Assembly (NCBI GenBank): GCA_037893225.1
Contig: JAZGUH010000932.1
Coordinates: forward strand, 124,001-188,000
Reading direction: 5' to 3'
Length of the DNA stretch: 64,000 nt
Source: Hippasteria phrygiana
Taxonomy: Eukaryota > Echinodermata > Asteroidea > Valvatida > Goniasteridae
How positions within the stretch are numbered: the first letter of the stretch is position 1; every line of letters starts with the position of its first letter. The translations under genes were made by a program, and so were the position numbers. Shown piece after piece: positions 12,416 through 25,000 of the stretch. The notes under the pieces are model-generated. The model was given only the letters and a program-made list of their open reading frames with translations, was not told the DNA's origin and searched no databases.

Positions 12416-12724
12416 TATTATCAAACCATTTGTTCTGACTTAACTTGTTCGTTTTGGTTTTTTGTTCGGAACCTTACTTTCTGATTTCTTTAGCTATCTA
12501 TTTACAAATTTAGTCGGGTTTGAGGTTTTATGACGCGACCAGAACGGGTTGTTACTGGGGTTGGAGTGGTTTTGTGCCAGAGAGGTTTTCTGAGGAGAGT
12601 TCAGAGTTTAACACTATAATGTTGCTTATTCTACAGTATCTAGACCGCTATTACCATCATGCATATTCATGATTAAGTTAATTTATATAATAAGCATCGC
12701 ACACATCATTCAACCAATACTGTT

Positions 12725-12900
12725 GTGGCTATATTGGTGGAGCATCAGGCTTTGGACTACAGAGGCCTGGGTTCGAATCCTCTGCCCTATTTATATTTCT
12801 TTTTCTTGGACTAATTGTGGTGTGGAGGATTTTATTTCAAGGGAAAACAAGTCTGAGAACCTGTCTCACAGCTCACACAGCCAAGTACAACGCCCATTTA
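12725..12900 (+). mobile_element. tRNA-derived SINE fragment
   Basis: Contains a diverged A box (ttggtggagcatc) and a perfect RNA polymerase III B box (GGTTCGAATCC) at the spacing of a tRNA. The anticodon stem cannot be drawn with a normal seven-base loop, and non-tRNA sequence continues downstream. I therefore call a SINE head, not a working tRNA gene. Confidence 0.55.
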
Positions 12901-13445
12901 TGATAATTGCCCCTAACTTTCCTAGGAAAAAAATCACGCCTACCGGACCTCCATATGAAGCACGATATGGGGGAAAAGGGACCCCCCTCTTTTGTGTTGG
13001 TCATTGTGTTCCCGGAATCTGAGGAATTTTATTCAGAAATCTAGGGGGATGTGTTAGATAACAATAATCTGGAGTGTGCTTAGGGTATCGGAGCTAATAT
13101 TCATCAGAAATAGTCAGAATATTTTGGTCTGGGAACCAGACTGCCCGGTGGTATGCGCACGCATCGTGTTTTACATAATTATTAATTCATGTTTTATTGG
13201 ATATTCAAGGCATGCGAATAAGACCTAGGACATTAATATCAAAACACAAGATTCTAGGAAATAAACTGTGAATAGACAATAAAGCAAGGCAAAAGGAACA
13301 TTAAAGTGACTAAATAGTAACAGTAATATTCGCTTAAAGCAAACTAATTAATAAGACTTATTCAATGAGTATAGATGTGAAGGGGCGAAAATTGAAGAAA
13401 GACAAATTACACATGCTGTGGGAGGTTAGAGCGACTCATCTGTGT

Positions 13446-14040
13446 TAACCCAGTTGCTGGAGTATTTAGAGTAGAATATGACGAATGATGCCGTTAAGGC
13501 AGTTTTGGAGAGGTGGGTTATGAAGTTGTTGGTCTCTTTCTTAGGGAGAGATTTAAAGAGTGATTTGATGCACAGTTTGTTATCAGGCGTGATGAGACCC
13601 CGACTACCTATTTCAATGGCAGTAAAATTGCACTTAAAACCTGACTGTGTGAGGTCCCTAACAAGATTGGTGTACTTACGGCATTTGAAAACGTTGCTTT
13701 TTTGTATGTTGGTCTCAAACGGTATGGTTAGTTCTACAATGGTGATTTAACGATCGTGAGTATTTGTTATAACCAGGTCCGGTTTAAGGGTTGTAGGAAA
13801 GATTGATGGAGGGATTATGTTGCCACCAAAGGCGTGCTTGCCGTCTAAATCACAATATAATGAGTATTCGGGTTTTCCCGATAGCAAGTCATCGAACATT
13901 GCACAGATCTCTCTGAGGACATTATTGTGGCGGTAGGTATAACGTCCCTGTTTGAGCATTACTGGGCAAAAGTTGAGTACATGTAAAAGGGTTTCTTTTG
14001 ATGAACAGAGGTAACATTTATTGTTGATTGATTTAGTTTA
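13446..14040 (-). pseudogene. Remnant of an R2-type (restriction-like endonuclease) retroelement C-terminus
   Basis: Reading leftwards from 14040, the minus strand encodes a CCHC finger of R2 spacing (C-x2-C-x7-H-x4-C, starting KCYLCSSKE). QGRYTYRHNNVL and KPDLVI follow, then an in-frame stop near 13749. Reading continues with VELTIPFE, KCRKYTNL and EIGSRGLI. The PD ... E ... K-x2-Y order resembles the restriction-like endonuclease of R2/NeSL-type non-LTR retrotransposons, which cleaves target DNA. No reverse transcriptase remains. It is a 5'-truncated pseudogene. The plus-strand ORF at 13478-13750 is its antisense. Confidence 0.7.
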
Positions 14041-14147
14041 GGAGTGAAGTCGCATGTGAGATCACGTTTGAATTATGTGACCTTTGATGTCACTCCTTTA
14101 GATGTAAATACAATTGTCTATATCGACGTCCTTAAACGGTGCCCAGT

Positions 14148-14310
14148 GTCACGGTCTCGTTTATCAGGTGTGCCCAGTTTTCCGGAACACTATTTAACGC
14201 TATTGACCCCTAACAAATACATCACTGCGCATGCATTTGTTAGGGTTCAGTAGCTTTAAATAGTGTTCCGGAAAACTGGACACACCGGATAAATGAGACT
14301 GTCATACCGT
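14148..14310. mobile_element. Foldback MITE
   Basis: Arms acggtctcgtttatcaggtg and ccggataaatgagactgt extend through cagttttccggaacactattt and its complement. The loop itself pairs (cctaacaaat / atttgttagg). About 160 bp, non-coding, with few mismatches. Confidence 0.75.
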
Positions 14311-14440
14311 ATGCGCACGCAACCTGTTTTCCATAATTTGTTTCTCTCTTGGGGTCTCTTTCCCACTTGGGGTTGTCTTTCCATTTCCTGTTTATCCTTG
14401 CCACATCCCTCTGTTCCTTCTCTTGCCCAATTACCACCTC

Positions 14441-14764
14441 CAATTTATGCAAAACACGATGCGTGAGCATACCGTACCGCCGGGCACATTTCAACACAGA
14501 TGTAAATACGCGACGTCAGAGGGCATATCGTCAAGAGTACTGAGCTGAACATACGCCCTCTATTGACAGCTACAAGCAAAGGTGGGGGAGTAAATAAACT
14601 GGTAGTACATCGCGCATGTAATTTTGTGTCTTTTATTCGGTTTATTGGTTCTCGAGTGTGAGGTCATCATTTAAAAACCCGGCAGGGTGACACGACCCGG
14701 TCCAGTTTCACCCTGTCCAATACTGGAACGGTATGTGTTAAATTGAATCACCAACTGTATGTAT
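14441..14764. repeat. Host repeat, upstream copy, part 1 (empty site for Harbinger)
   Basis: This copy runs uninterrupted through caagagtactgagctgaac (junction at about 14541) and ends at ccaactgtatgtat. It then continues after the LTR-like insert at 15594-15745. The downstream copy (15857-15960 joined to 32088-32491) is split at exactly this junction by the Harbinger element. An AATAAA lies near 14594. Confidence 0.8.
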
Positions 14765-15593
14765 TGTGGGGATCTGGGAATTTCCCTTTAATGCAATTTC
14801 ACACTGTTCCTTTAATGTTGTCCGTGCGCCTAAAAATAGCATACAACAGCTGTTGTGTTGTCGCTAGCTGCATTCGGCAACTGCATAGCAACAATATTAT
14901 TTAGTAACAAACTGGGAATCTGGTCATTATAAAAACTTTTTATGAGCATACCTAAGGTTATAAAATACATAATTAATTTTGTAATATGTCAGATCATTTA
15001 TTTGTGTGTTAATGTAAAGTAATATGTAATCTGGTAGACACTTCGGAGGTCTTCGGGTATCTTCGGAAGTGGCCTACGTGCAAAAAGCGTGAAATCACTC
15101 TCTCTCCCTCTGACACATTGTTGACCAGGCTTGGTTTTGTTGGACCTTCTTTTTACAATATTTCTGGTGGGAGTAGTTGCCAAACCTGACTCCGGGCAGT
15201 CTACCAGCTTGTGTAGAATCTGACAGAGCACCCTCTGGTTACATTTTTGGATAATTGAGACGTCAGGGTAAGCTTTCTTTTGGCTACTTTTGTCCACTGA
15301 ATTATCAAGTTTTGTGCCGAGTATTTAACGTTAAGCATATACATTGTACATGTACGTGTATAGTGTACTATTGTGCACGCCCTATGTATACTCACAACGC
15401 ACACTCTTTATTTTAATTGTACTGCAGGGTTTTTCTTTTCCTGTTATCTCGACAACCAATAAATCATCAATTCATCAGATCAATCAATCAACTGGGTTTT
15501 TCGTCTGAGTTATTTTGGATGTGCCTCCATTCCTCCTTTGGTGGTGGACGGATCTCCCCCTCTGAATCATACAGTTTGGGCTGGACCACTACA
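14765..15593. mobile_element. Solo LTR-like element (829 bp), copy 1, with GTAT target duplication
   Basis: Begins TGTGGGGATCTGGG and ends GGACCACTACA (TG...CA). GTAT is duplicated at 14761-14764 and 15594-15597. The paralogous sequence at about 32330-32360 (ccaactgtatgtatgataac) has a single GTAT and no insert, giving a true empty site. A second copy, itself interrupted, lies at 35469-37297. No PBS or coding sequence is present, so solo LTR is the best description; the family is unknown. Confidence 0.75.
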
Positions 15594-15960
15594 GTATGAT
15601 AACTGTATAGCACTGAGTCACCCACACTTTGCATACTGGAGAATCCCGACAGCTGATGGTATATTGGATGTACGCACTGGAGAGAGATTGTACGTACTCA
15701 GGGGGTATAATTAAAGGCAGCTGCAGGGCTAGAATGAGTTTAGGCAGATGTTGCAACAGTTTAATTCAATTTCATGTTCTATAAATTTGGTTAATGATTA
15801 ACATAAAAGGTTACACAATTCAAAGCATCTGACTCTGCGACGTCACTCCTCAATCAATTTTATGCAAAACACGATGCGTGAGCGAGCATACCGTACCGCC
15901 GGGCACATTTAAACACAGATGTAAATACGTGACGTCAGAGGGCATATCGTCAAGAGTACT
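15594..15960. repeat. Host repeat: end of upstream copy and start of downstream copy
   Basis: 15594-15745 matches 32340-32491 (cactgagtcacccacac ... gagtttaggcagatg). 15746-15856 is spacer. 15857-15960 matches 14441-14541, ending at caagagtact. The two copies are direct repeats of about 470 bp once later insertions are removed. Confidence 0.75.
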
Positions 15961-16271
15961 TAAGTTTAAGGAAATAGCTTAACTAAAGTATCCCTTTTGC
16001 TCATGCGCACAGACTATACGTCAACAATAGTTGCCACGATAACAACGCAATCAATCAATTATCCACTTGTCCGATGTGTTAATTAATTGATTGTGAATAC
16101 ATGAAACATTAATAAAAATACAAATATAGGCCTATAATTGAAACTGTGATCAGCAGTCGTGTTCAAAAAATCGCGTGCGCGCGTGCTTAACTTACGTTAC
16201 CTCTGACGCGCGCGTTAAAACACGTACGTACATTGAGTTGTCTTTGTACTACAAACGATTAATGTAAAACA

Positions 16272-17982
16272 ATGGCGAAAGTTAGAAAGCCAAATTTTTC
16301 CGAGAAAGAGAAATTACTTCTTCTAAGTGAGTGGGAGAAACGCCAGAGTATTCTGAAACCGCGATTCTCATCTAAGATAACATCCCAGGCAAAACACAAT
16401 GCCTGGCAGGAAATCGCAGACTCGTTAAATGCCCAGTTTCCTTTTGTACGCCGAGATGTATCTGAGCTACAAAAGAAGTGGCAAGATGAACAGTAAGATG
16501 AAAGAGGAGGCATCCAGACATCGCAAGGATTCGTTGAAGACGGGTATGCGATTCATCTTTATTTACATCAAGCATCGTTTTAATACCAGTCTAAATCATA
16601 GGACACATAGTGTTTCTGCAGCTCATAAGTAAATTCACTTTGGATACCTCCCACCCTCTACCTCCCGGCCAGCAAGTCTAAACTTGTTATTGAGATTCTT
16701 AATTCTGATTTATTGTCTGATAAACTGTATGACAAATTTCAATTGAAAGGCTAACCGGTAAAGGTCTTTGAATTGCTTTTTTTCTCGCATAATACGCTCT
16801 TTCAACTTCCGGCAGTTCCCAAAATATGCCGCAATGGGAACAAAAAAGGGCTTACGTTTAATATAGGCCTAGGCCCTATTGTACAATAATTTGAACATCG
16901 GACTTAGATTATTCCAATCTAGGCTTTAGTGAAATGTTTACCACAGTTGTTAGTCCAGATGAAGATTTACTCTTTTCGTTTGTCTGTTTATGCTTGTATG
17001 ATTTGAGGTGATATTTTGCTCAAGACGATTGCATGGTGATGTCAACCTGTTCTTTGCTCTCTTCTATTTCAAGGGGGAGGGCCAGCACCAATTGATTTGT
17101 CTCCACTGGACAAGCGACTGATTACACTGATAGGGGAGAATTCCCCCACTATAATTGGTATCAATGGTGGCATTGATAGCCTAAGCCTTCCACTACCAGA
17201 GGAGCAGCCATCAGCAGCCACAACCGATGATGTTTCTGTTGCTGCAATACCAGACGAATGGTATATCATTTATAAATAGCTATGGACATTAATACCGGTT
17301 GTGAGAACGATTTCCAAATGACATTTGTCGTGGGACGTAAACGCGCGAAAATCTTTGAAACATCTGCTTCCATCATTTCATGAGAATGTATAAATCGGTC
17401 TAAACTTTTGACGTTAGACCACACAAACTAGTACAGCATTGGTAATACATGTCCCATAATCAAAAAATGATCAAACATGTCTTCGAAAGGTCACTTAAAG
17501 TAACGTATAGTACATGTAGAAATCACCGCTCATCAAAGTATTTTGTCGGGACAACAAAAACGGAGTCCCTTTTGTATACTAAAAATGACAATTCAGCACT
17601 AGAATAATGCTGAATAATGAAAACTTTAAAAAGAATAGTTTTCTGCAAAGAAACCTTTAACAAAAACAAAGCCTGTAAACTGTGAAACATTAATTAATCA
17701 TTTAATCTTCTTTTCCTGAATAGCACTCATGTCGGTGAAGTGGAGCCCATCATCCTCTCACGACCAGAAAGTGAGCATCGACAGTCAGTGAGGGTGCCAA
17801 GAAAGAGGAGAGCAGACGTAAACGATTATGAATATGGGAAGCTGCTGGTACTGGAGCAGAAAAGGAGTGAAACCGAAACGAGGAGAGCGGAGGTCGAAAT
17901 TGAAAAGCTAGAGTTGGAGAAGGAAATGCTTCGTCTGCAAATAGCAATCTTCCAGCAGACCTACCAGAATCAGCCTGGTTGA
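16272..17982 (+). pseudogene. Harbinger Myb/SANT-like DNA-binding protein gene, three exons, one frameshift
   Basis: Exons 16272-16543, 17074-17260 and 17724-17982 have matching phases and GT-AG junctions. Exon 1 encodes a trihelix Myb/SANT-like domain (RKPNFSEKEKLLLLSEWEKR ... HNAWQEIADSLN ... SELQKKWQD). A one-base deletion near 16486 then shifts the frame, and the expected basic tail KMKEEASRHRKDSLKTG follows in the next frame. Exon 2 supplies GGGPAPIDLSPLDKRL and GINGGID, a signature of this transposon-encoded family. Exon 3 is a charged coiled coil (RRAEVEIEKLELEKEMLRL) ending in TGA. In Harbinger systems the Myb-like partner binds DNA and assists nuclear import of the transposase. AATAAA lies at 18113-18118. 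The lesion makes this copy non-functional unless it is a sequence error. Confidence 0.8.
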
Positions 17983-18423
17983 ATATCTTGAGATGGAATC
18001 TGGCCAACCCCAAAACATTGGTCTATATATTTTATTTTTGAAAAACATTTGTGCAACCTTTTTGTGTTCCCAAAAGTTGTTCACGTTTTTGTTGTGTCGT
18101 TGTGTTATACACAATAAAAATAGCTCAATATGATATACTGCATTCATTATTTCTTACAATATTATTTGAACGTTCACCAGCGTTATTGATTATTTTATGA
18201 TTTGACAAAATTAACAAGAAAGGAAAATTGTCAATAAAGCAATGTTTACAATACTTCAAACAGAAATTATTACTGTTTGCAACCATCATCGACTTAATAT
18301 AAAAACTGGGTTTACTCATTATATTTCGCTTTATATTACAATATTTGCTGACAAGTTGACATGTGATTAAAATGTCCTGTGTAAATTGCATTTTTGTTGA
18401 CAAGCTGTTTCATTCAGTGTAGT

Positions 18424-18604
18424 TGTTGTATCGTAGTTGTACACGTAATTGTAAATGAACGAAACAAGAACGCCGGCCAATGGTGTTACAAAACTCAACC
18501 CATTTAATCAGCTTACTTGGCCCTTATATACGTTATGATAAATCCCTGTGTAAGGATATTGGAATAAAGTAGTCCCACTAATTTACATATAAATAGATAT
18601 CACA
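18424..18604 (-). repeat. 3' LTR of gypsy copy A
   Basis: On the sense strand it begins TGTGATATCTATTTATATG and ends GATACAACA. It is preceded by the polypurine tract ATGGGGAAA. AATAAA-like signals occur on the plus strand only. It matches the LTR at 28922-29102. Confidence 0.9.
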
Positions 18605-18829
18605 TTTCCCCATTACGTTATAAAGGATTGCGCACAAATTATCAAACTAGTCAAAATTCAAGTCCTGTAACAAACGTATTTTCCCAGGTAGAAAATTAGT
18701 TAATACATCCCCAAACGAAATTACGTTTAATACAGTATAATTTAGGTTATAAATCCAATTAGTTTTACATTTGTGTCATTGCAAAACTTGACTAAGTGTA
18801 AATGTGGTGAGATGATAAACAAATAAACA

Positions 18830-19639
18830 CTAGTACATAACATAATCCTTCATCCATTTTGGCTTTTGCTGCACTCTAACCCAGTCTCCAGTTTGAAACT
18901 TTACAACTTTGACATTTTTCTTTTTGTCGCCATACTTTTTATACTTCATTTGTTTTCCCAGTACTCTTTCACGAACGTTTGTTTGAACGTCATGTAATTT
19001 TGGGACTGGCATTTTCAAACCCACGATATTTAACTTTGTCCGCATATGCCTACCATGTATAAGAATACAAGGAGCAACACCTGTTGTGGCATGTGGTGTA
19101 GCCCTATAAACAGTTAAGTATTCATACACTTTCGATTTCCAATTCTGATTTGTTGATAGCATTTTGGATAGCATTTTTCAAAACTCCATTAAATCTTTCA
19201 ACTGCACCGTTGCTTTGTGGGTAATACAACGACGTATAACCATGTCTGATACCCCTTTCATCTAGAAAGTTCTTGAATTCAGCCGAGGTAAATTGTACAC
19301 CATTATCACTGATTATTTCATCTGGATATCTCTCTCTACTGAAAAGAGATTTCAAGAATGTAATGACTGACTTCTGGCCATTTGCTATAATAATCCACGA
19401 GTGTTATAGCATATCTACATTCTATTGGCCCCCTTTCAAATGGTCCTACTATATCGATTCCAACTTTACTCCATGCACTTTCTGGGTAGGGAATTGGTTT
19501 CATTGGAGCAGTCGTTTGTTTTACACTCTTATCATTTAATTGGCATGTTACACAAGATTTAACAGTATGTTCAACTTGTGTGTCCATACCGGGCCACCAA
19601 TACAATTCTCGCAACCGTTGTTTTGTACGGGTCATACCC
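18830..19639 (-). pseudogene. Integrase, C-terminal part, gypsy copy A (two frameshifts)
   Basis: Three overlapping frames together give an integrase. 19635-19336 has LRELYWWPGMD, the CVTC half of the HHCC zinc motif, and the first catalytic Asp in GIDIVGPF. 19355-19122 has SDNGVQF (second Asp) and GAVERFNG (Glu). 19174-18830 has the C-terminal tail with FQTGDWVRVQ. At least two frameshifts separate them. The His pair of the zinc motif lies 6.7 kb away at about 26340, on the other side of the foldback insertion. Confidence 0.85.
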
Positions 19640-20119
19640 TGATAACGCGTTCAGAACTATTTCCCTAGTTTCATATTTGGTCATGAAGGCGATTTTTATC
19701 CAAAAACATCAACTTTTTTTCTGTTTTGTCAAAATTATCGTATTAAAAGTGTTGCACTTGCAATCAGATAGTAAAAGAACAACTTTAGAGTAGGAAAACT
19801 TCTGGTACTGACACAAATACGGAAACGGAACATTTCAATTCAATTTTTTTATTATTTTCTAAAACTTTGTCAAGTAACAAAGGTTTGTATTTTCGTTAAA
19901 ATGATTGAATAAGTGCTTTCCATGAAACGTAACCACATTTTAGTTGGTGAAAAATGACAAGGGACTTCCTTGAAAAATGTACAGAGCAAAGTACAATGTT
20001 TTACATGTAAATATACACTTCTTCCAGCCTTCGTTCATAACAGCTAGGTTTATGACAAGAAATACAACAGTTTAAATTCGACCCTTACTTTGAAAGAATA
20101 TATTGCCAAAAATACCACA

Positions 20120-21745
20120 TTCTAAAGTCCACTCAGAATGGCCGGAGTCTGATCAGAAACCGGCCATTCCAATGTCCACTCAGAATGGCCGGAGTATGAT
20201 CAGAAACCGGCCATTCCAATGTCCATTCAGAATGGCCGGAGTATGATCAGAAACCGGCCATTCCAATGTCCATTCAGAATGGCCGGAGTATGATCAGAAA
20301 CCGGCCATTCCAATGTCCATTCAGAATGGCCGGAGTATGATCAGAAACCGGCCATTCCAATGTCCATTCAGAATGGCCGGAGTATGATCAGAAACCGGCT
20401 ATTCCAATGTCCACTCAGAATGGCCGGAGTATGATCAGAAACCGGCCATTCTAATGTCCATTCAGAATGGCCGGAGTATGATCAGAAACCGGCTATTCCA
20501 ATGTCCACTCAGAATGGCCGGAGTATGATCAGAAACCGGCCATTCTAATGTCCATTCAGAATGGCCGGAGTATGATCAGAAACCGGCTATTCTAATGTCC
20601 ACTCAGAATGGCCGGAGTATGATCAGAAACCGGCCATTCCAATGTTCACTCAGAATGGCCGGAGTATGATCAGAAACCGGCCATTCCAATGTCCACTCAC
20701 AATGGCCGGAGTATGATCAGAGACCGGCTATTCCAATGTCCTCTCACAATGGCCGGAGTATGATCAGAGACCGGCTATTCCAATGTCCACTCACAATGGC
20801 CGGAGTATGATCAGAGACCGGCTATTCCAATGTCCTCTCACAATGGCCGGAGTATGATCAGAGACCGGCTATTCCAATGTCCACTCACAATGGCCGGAGT
20901 ATGATCAGAAACCGGCTATTCCAATGTCCACTCACAATGGCCGGAGTATGATCAGAAACCGGCTATTCCAATGTCCTCTCACAATGGCCGGAGTATGATC
21001 AGAGACCGGCTATTCCAATGTTCACTCAGAATGGCCGGCCGGAGTATGATCAGAAACCGGCCATTCCAATGTCCATTCAGAATGGCCGGAGTATGATCAG
21101 AAACCGGCCATTCTAATGTCCATTCAGAATGGCCGGAGTATGATCAGAAACCGGCCATTCCAATGTCCACTCAGAATGGCCGGAGTATGATCAGAAACCG
21201 GCCATTCTAATGTCCTCTCACAATGGCCGGAGTATGATCAGAGACCGGCTATTCCAATGTTCACTCAGAATGGCCGGAGTCTGATCAGAAACCGGCCATT
21301 CCAATGTCCACTCAGAATGGCCGGAGTATGATCAGAAACCGGCCATTCTAATGTCCTCTCACAATGGCCGGAGTATGATCAGAGACCGGCTATTCCAATG
21401 TTCACTCAGAATGGCCGGAGTCTGATCTGTGACCGGCTATTCTAATGTCCATTCAGAATGGCCGGAGTCTGATCAGAAACTGGCTTTTCTAAAGTCTACT
21501 CAGAATGGCCGGAGTATGATCAGAAACCGGCTATTCCAATGTCCACTCAGAATGGCCGGAGTATGATCAGAGAGACCGGCCATTCCAATGTCCACTCAGA
21601 ATGGCCGGAGTATGATCAGAAACCGGCCGTTCTAATGTCCATTCAGAATGGCCGGAGTATGATCAGAAACCGGCTATTCTAATGTCCACTTAGAATGACC
21701 GGAGTTTGATCAGAAACTGTTCATTTTAATGTCCATTTAGTAAAA
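20120..21745 (+). repeat. 47-bp minisatellite, left array (about 35 units)
   Basis: The unit contains AATGGCCGGAGTATGATCA, then GAAACCGGCCATTCCAATG, then a linker tccattcag. AATGGCCGG and CCGGCCATT are inverted around TGATCA, so each unit can fold into a hairpin. Variants include a 'cctctcacaatggcc' subtype with 'gagaccggc' clustered at 20700-21010, showing local homogenisation. Confidence 0.97.
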
Positions 21746-22090
21746 TTGGCATTTTACATGTACATGTAAATGCTTACCTCTATATTCTGCATGGAACTCC
21801 ATGTGGTTATAGTGTTGCATTCTGGTCGCACATCAGCAAGGAGGTTACATTAATTTTTGTATTTGACTTTTAAATTAACGTGCATAATAATTTTTCTTTA
21901 AATCTACAGTATGTGTCTGCAGAAACCAGGAGAGACACCGTTCATTTAATTCACATGTACATCAAAATGTGACTGACTGAAGTATTATTTGAGAGATATG
22001 AGGTTAGTACACAATTTGGCTTTGCAGGCATTTTGCCTCAGTGGCAAGGCTTTTTTTTTCACTTGCTAGTCCATTTATCATGTTTACATT
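21746..22090. other. Central spacer of the foldback element
   Basis: Single-copy AT-rich sequence between the opposed arrays. No ORF, tRNA or regulatory signal recognised. Confidence 0.6.
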
Positions 22091-25000
22091 ACTCCGGCCA
22101 TTCTGAGTGGACATTAGAATGGCCGGTTTCTGATCATACTCCGGCTATTCTGAATGGACATTAGAATGGCCGGTTTCTGATCATACTCCGGCCATTCTGA
22201 GTGGACATTAGAATGGCCGGTTTCTGATCATACTCCGGCCATTCTAAGTGGACATTGGAATGGCCGGTTTCTGATCATACTCCGGCCATTCTGAGTGGAC
22301 ATTAGAATAGCCGGTTTCTGATCATACTCCGGCCATTCTGAGTGGACATTAGAATAGCCGGTTTCTGATCATACTCCGGCCATTCTGAGTGAACATTGGA
22401 ATAGCCGGTTTCTGATATACTCCGCCCATTGTGAGTGGACATTAGAATGGCCGGTTTCTGATCATACTCCGGCCATTCTGAGTGGACATTGGAATGGCCG
22501 GTTTCTGATCATACTCCGGCCATTCTGAGTGGACATTGGAATAGCCGGTTTCTGATCATACTCCGGCCATTCTGAGTGGACATTAGAATGGCCGGTTTCT
22601 GATCATACTCCGCCCATTCTGAGTGGACATTGGAATGGCCGGTTTCTGACCATACTCCGGCCATTCTGAATGGACATTGGAATAGCCGGTCACTGATCAG
22701 ACTCCGGCCATTCTGAGTGGACATTGGAATAGGCGGTCACTGATCATACTCCGGCCATTCTGAGTGGACATTGGAATAGCCGGTCACTGATCAGACTCCG
22801 GCCATTCTGAATGGACATTAGAATAGCCGGTTTCTGATCATACTCCGGCCATTCTGAATGGACATTGGAATAGCCGGTTTCTGGTCATACTCCGGCCATT
22901 CTGAATGGACATTGGAATAGCCGGTTTCTGGTCATACTCCGGCCATTCTGAGTGGACATTGGAATGGCCGGTTTCTGATCATACTCCGGCCATTCTGAAT
23001 GGTTTCTGATCATACTCCGGCCATTCTGAATGGTTTCTGATCATACTCCGGCCATTCTGAGTGAACATTGGAATAGCCGGTTTTTTATCATACTCCGGCC
23101 ATTCTGAATGGACATTGGAATGGCCGGTTTCTGATCATACTCCGGCCATTCCGAATGGACATTAGAATGGCCGGTTTCTGATCATACTCCAGCCATTCTG
23201 AGTGGACATTAGAATAGCCGGTTTCTGATCATACTCCGGCCATTCTGAGTGGACATTGGAATAGCCGGTTTCTGATCATACTCCGGCCATTCTGAGTGGA
23301 CATTAGAATAGCCGGTTTCTGATCATACTCCGGCCATTCTGAGTGAACATTGGAATAGCCGGTTTCTGATCATACTCCGGCCATTCTGAGTGAACATTAG
23401 AATGGCCGGTTTCTGATCATACTCCGGCCATTGTGAGTGGACATTGGAATGGCCGGTTTCTGATCATACTCCGGCCATTCTGAGTGGACATTGGAATAGC
23501 CGGTTTCTGATCATACTCCGGCCATTCTGAGTGGACATTAGAATGGCCGGTTTCTGATCATACTCCGGCCATTCTGAGTGGACATTGGAATGACCGGTTT
23601 CTGACCATACTCCGGCCATTCCGAATGGACATTGGAATAGCCGGTCACTGATCAGACTCCGGCCATTCGGAGTGGACATTGGAATGGCCGGTTTCTGATC
23701 ATACTCCGGCCATTCCGAGTGGACATTGGAATAGCCGGTTTCTGATCATACTCCGGCCATTCTGAGTGGACATTGGAATGGCCAGTTTCTGATCATACTC
23801 CGGCCATTCTGAGTGGACATTAGAATGGCCGGTTTCTGATCATACTCCGGCCATTCTGAGTGGACATTAGAATGGCCGGTTTCTGATCATACTCCGGCCA
23901 TTCTGAATGGACATTGGAATGGCCGGTTTCTGACCATACTCCGGCCATTCTGAATGGACATTGGAATGGCCGGTTTCTGATCATACTCCGGCCATTCTGA
24001 GTGGACATTGGAATAGCCGGTTTCTGATCATACTCCGGCCATTCTGAGTGGACATTGGAATGGCCGGTTTCTGATCATACTCCGGCCATTCTGAGTGGAC
24101 ATTGGAATGGCCGGTTTCTGATCATACTCCGGCCATTCTGAGTGGACATTAGAATGGCCGGTTTCTGATCATACTCCGGCCATTCTGAATGGACATTGGA
24201 ATGGCCGGTTTCTGATCATACTCCGGCCATTCTGAGTGGACATTGGAATAGCCGGTTTCTGATCATACTCCGGCCATTCTGAGTGGACATTGGAATGACC
24301 GGTTTCTGACCATACTCCGGCCATTCTGAATGGACATTGGAATGACCGGTTTCTGACCATACTCCGGCCATTCTGAATGGACATTGGAATGACCGGTTTC
24401 TGACCATACTCCGGCCATTCTGAATGGACATTGGAATAGCCGGTCACTGATCAGACTCCGGCCATTCTGAGTGGACATTAGAATAGCCGGTTTCTGATCA
24501 TACTCCGGCCATTCTGAGTGGACATTGGAATGGCCGGTTTCTGATCATACTCCGGCCATTCTGAGTGGACATTAGAATGGCCGGTTTCTGATCATACTCC
24601 GGCCATTCTGAGTGGACATTGGAATGGCCGGTTTCTGATCATACTCCGGCCATTCTGAGTAGACATTGGAATGGCCGGTTTCTGATCATACTCCGGCCAT
24701 TCTGAGTGGACATTGGAATGGCCGGTTTCTGATCATACTCCGGCCATTCTGAGTGGACATTGGAATGGCCGGTTTCTGATCATACTCCGGCCATTCTGAG
24801 TGGACATTGGAATGGCCGGTTTCTGATCATACTCCGGCCATTCTGAGTGGACATTGGAATGGCCGGTTTCTGATCATACTCCGGCCATTCTGAGTGGACA
24901 TTGGAATAGCCGGTTTCTGATCAGACTCCGGCCATTCTGAGTGGACATTGGAATGGCCGGTTTCTGATCATACTCCGGCCATTCTGAATGGACATTGGAA

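Larger units (their letters stand above)
13139..14485. repeat. Segment bounded by inverted GCCCGGYGGTATGC repeats
   Basis: The sequence gcccggtggtatgcgcacgc with atcgtgttttacataa at 13141 is repeated as its complement at about 14443-14485 and again at 15860-15907. A direct partial copy (cgtatgcgcacgcaacctg) lies at 14308. The interval encloses the decayed R2-like sequence and a foldback element, so the bounding repeats could be ends of a composite element. No clear target duplication was found. Confidence 0.5.

Noticed and set aside
12725..12795. tRNA gene
   Set aside because: The B box is perfect, but a normal anticodon stem-loop cannot be formed and the sequence continues as a SINE.
13478..13750. 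90-codon plus-strand ORF
   Set aside because: It is the antisense of the R2-like endonuclease remnant on the minus strand.
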